From a virus, in IMG/VR virus record IMGVR_UViG_3300046791_000394, positions 1 to 30,504 of that record: 30,504 nucleotides of DNA; one strand, given 5' to 3'. Made by a program: the position numbers and the translations under genes. The notes under the pieces were generated by a model, which saw only the letters and a list, made by a program, of their open reading frames with translations, was not told the origin of the DNA and searched no databases. This document shows, one piece after another, positions 29,268-30,504 of the stretch; the first letter of the stretch is position 1, and each line of letters starts with the position of its first letter.

Positions 29268-29707
29268 TGTCCGACGCCGGCCGCAAAACCGACACCCCGC
29301 TACCCGGATCGCGCGCCAACGGCAAGCGCAACGCGCTCGGCATAGTCAGCGTGCTCGGAATCATCGGCGGGGCGATCACCGTCCTTGTCTATCTCGGCGT
29401 CCCGTCTCCGAGCGACGTGCTGACTAAGACGGCAGCCAAGTCGGTGACGGACAAGATCGAGTCCGATGTCGCCAGCGTCTCGGTGAAGCTCGAGGCGCAT
29501 GCGGCGCAGGAGACTGCCCGCGTCGGCAAGCTGGAGACTGACACGGCAGTTCTCGGCGAGCAGGCACGATCGGTAGGGAAGGCGCTGGACCGTTTCGACC
29601 GGGTGATCGAGGCGCAGACCGCGAACATCGAGACGCTGATGCGGGCGGTGGAGGTTCCGGAACGGAGCATACGCAAGGCGCGCGCCCCAAGGGATGAGGA
29701 CCGATGA
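29267..29707 (+). CDS. Membrane-anchored coiled-coil protein (lysis-region, spanin-like topology)
   Basis: 146 aa; TGATG overlap at the start. A basic N-terminus (RKTDTPLPGSRANGKRNA) precedes one membrane span, LGIVSVLGIIGGAITVLVYL (about 25-44). The remaining 100 residues are a soluble coiled coil (VTDKIESDVASVSVKLEAHA, ARVGKLETDTAVLGEQARSV, DRFDRVIEAQTANIETLMRA). N-in topology with a long outer helix resembles an inner-membrane spanin (Rz), but no overlapping outer-membrane partner (Rz1) was recognised, so this remains a topology argument. Confidence 0.62.
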   Translation: MSDAGRKTDTPLPGSRANGKRNALGIVSVLGIIGGAITVLVYLGVPSPSDVLTKTAAKSVTDKIESDVASVSVKLEAHAAQETARVGKLETDTAVLGEQARSVGKALDRFDRVIEAQTANIETLMRAVEVPERSIRKARAPRDEDR

Positions 29708-29937
29708 CAGACAGCAATGGCGCCGCCCACGCGTTGCAGCGGGTGGAGGAGCTCGAAGCCCGCGCCGCCGATCTGGAGGCGAAGACGCTCGCCGCGATCC
29801 GGGAGATGCGCGAGCTGATGGTCTCCCAGCTCATGGCGTTCGGCGGGGAGGTCACCCACCTGTCCGCCACCGTGGCCGATCTTGCGACCGAAGTGCGTGA
29901 ACGACTGCCGGCACGAAGCCGGCGCAAAGGAGCATGA
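29704..29937 (+). CDS. Small coiled-coil protein
   Basis: 77 aa with ATGA overlap at the start. Nearly the whole length is one amphipathic helix (LQRVEELEARAADLEAKTLA, AIREMRELMVSQLMAFGGEV, THLSATVADLATEVRERL) with a basic RSRRKGA end. It has no membrane span or signal. Its position between the TM-coiled-coil protein and the holin suggests a lysis or tail-fibre accessory role, but the function is unknown. A stem-loop formed by its last codons precedes the holin ribosome site. Confidence 0.6.
   Translation: MTDSNGAAHALQRVEELEARAADLEAKTLAAIREMRELMVSQLMAFGGEVTHLSATVADLATEVRERLPARSRRKGA
29907..29923 (+). other. Stem-loop just upstream of the holin ribosome site
   Basis: GCCGGC-ACGAA-GCCGGC gives a perfect 6-bp GC stem with a 5-base loop, ending 2 nt before the AAAGGAG ribosome site. 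Lambda has a similar stem-loop that adjusts the choice between two holin starts. Confidence 0.5.
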
Positions 29938-29939
29938 CC

Positions 29940-30119
29940 ATGGACAAGCTCAAGCAGCGCGAGTTGTGGATGAGCCTCGCCGGCATCGTCTCCACCGCGC
30001 TCGGGCCGAAGCTCGGCCTCAACGCGGAGCAGGTCTACACGATCGGGGCGATCGTCGTGGGCTACGCGCTCAGCCGGGCGCACCACAAGGCCGCCGAGGC
30101 GAAGGCGGGGCAGCCGTGA
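29940..30119 (+). CDS. Holin (two-TM, dual-start motif)
   Basis: 59 aa from ATG 29940; an upstream ATG at 29934 (Met-Thr-Met) gives 61 aa. AAAGGAG ends 7 nt before the second ATG but only 1 nt before the first, so the short form should dominate. Two membrane spans are visible: LWMSLAGIVSTALGPKLGL (about 9-27) and VYTIGAIVVGYALSRA (about 32-47), joined by a short turn (NAEQ). The C-terminus is basic and cytoplasmic (HHKAAEAKAGQP). It resembles small phage holins ('LK.R..W......V...........L....'). It would time lysis by forming membrane lesions for an endolysin that is not in the window. Confidence 0.75.
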   Translation: MDKLKQRELWMSLAGIVSTALGPKLGLNAEQVYTIGAIVVGYALSRAHHKAAEAKAGQP

Positions 30120-30504
30120 ACCGCCTCACCTCTGGTCCGCTGAAATACTCCGAGGTGAAGGGGCTGCACCGGCTCGACTCCGACTGGTGGATCGACATCG
30201 ACATCAAGGGTAGCGCCTTCCGCCTGCTGGGCTACGACGACCACGATGGGTCAGAGCTCGGCGAGGGTGGCCGGTTGTTCTGCCGGGCCGGCTACCTCTG
30301 GGATGGGAGCTCGGGCCCGACCGTTGACGGCGCCGCGGACCCGGTCCCGAGCTTGGTGCATGACACGCTCTACGAGGCCTTCAGGACGAGCCGCCTCGAC
30401 GCGGCGCTCGCCCCCGTCGTGGACGCGCTCTACCGCGATCTCCTCATCGAGCGCGGGATGTCCCGCTTCCGCGCCTATGCCCGCTGGGCGGGTCTGCGTA
30501 TGGT
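30116..30504 (+). CDS. DUF1353-like phage protein (partial)
   Basis: The GTG at 30116 overlaps the holin stop as GTGA. The frame stays open to the right edge (129 codons), so the C-terminus is missing. FCRAGYLWDGSSGPTVDGAA, then PVPSLVHDTLYEAFRTSRLD is the DUF1353 signature (Trp-Asp-Gly-x-Ser and a His-Asp-x-Leu-Tyr helix), a small family often found near phage lysis and tail genes, whose conserved His/Asp suggest an enzyme. The N-terminus is beta-rich (SDWWIDIDIKGSAFRLLGYD). The biochemical role of the family is not established. Confidence 0.72.
   Translation, partial: MNRLTSGPLKYSEVKGLHRLDSDWWIDIDIKGSAFRLLGYDDHDGSELGEGGRLFCRAGYLWDGSSGPTVDGAADPVPSLVHDTLYEAFRTSRLDAALAPVVDALYRDLLIERGMSRFRAYARWAGLRM

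Overview
This window looks like about 30 kb of a GC-rich temperate phage or prophage with a short-tailed, P22-like virion plan. It carries a lambda-type immunity region, a replication operon and the head, tail, ejection and part of the lysis genes. No integrase, host gene, tRNA, rRNA, CRISPR array or insertion sequence was seen. Both ends are cut inside genes. Two lipoproteins with clear lipoboxes and several Sec-type signal peptides point to a Gram-negative host. Their cysteine-rich style would fit a myxobacterium-like host, but that is only a hint.

Layout. 1-2335 (minus) is an early leftward operon whose members are coupled by short overlaps: a zinc-binding protein, a small membrane protein, an unknown, a RecE-like PD-(D/E)XK exonuclease and a DNA-metabolism-associated unknown running off the edge. 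2336-3378 is the immunity region: four operators of one palindromic family, in two pairs, lie on two matching early promoters (pL-like and pR-like). Between the pairs are a short HTH repressor (minus) and a convergent lipoprotein gene (plus) in the place lambda uses for rexAB. 3379-6965 is the rightward early operon: Cro-like protein, small membrane proteins, zinc proteins, an O-like initiator carrying a tandem repeat and a possible origin, a helicase-loader-like protein, a VRR-NUC nuclease and an HNH protein. A promoter-plus-palindrome at 6942-6979 marks the switch to late genes. 7003-9304 (plus) holds a small beta-type structural protein and both terminase subunits.

9199-14277 is unusual: six genes, including the P22-type portal, run on the minus strand, opposite to terminase and capsid. 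They are led by a lipoprotein with a virion-like beta-sandwich domain, a small exported protein and a fibre-like protein. The divergent gap 14278-14385 carries two identical 17-bp palindromes, 22 bp apart, each containing a consensus -35 hexamer on both strands. 14386-26662 (plus) is the rest of the virion: scaffold, N4-gp56-type major capsid protein, P22 gp4-like and gp10-like proteins, three or four ejection-type proteins and a beta-helix tailspike. 26671-29267 encodes three beta-rich proteins with export signals and a 28-codon mini-gene. 29267-30504 is the start of a lysis-type region: TM plus coiled-coil protein, coiled-coil protein, a two-TM holin with a lambda-like double start, and a partial DUF1353-type gene.

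The two most interesting items are the inverted portal/lipoprotein/fibre block with its double-palindrome control region, and the set of virion-like proteins that carry export signals.
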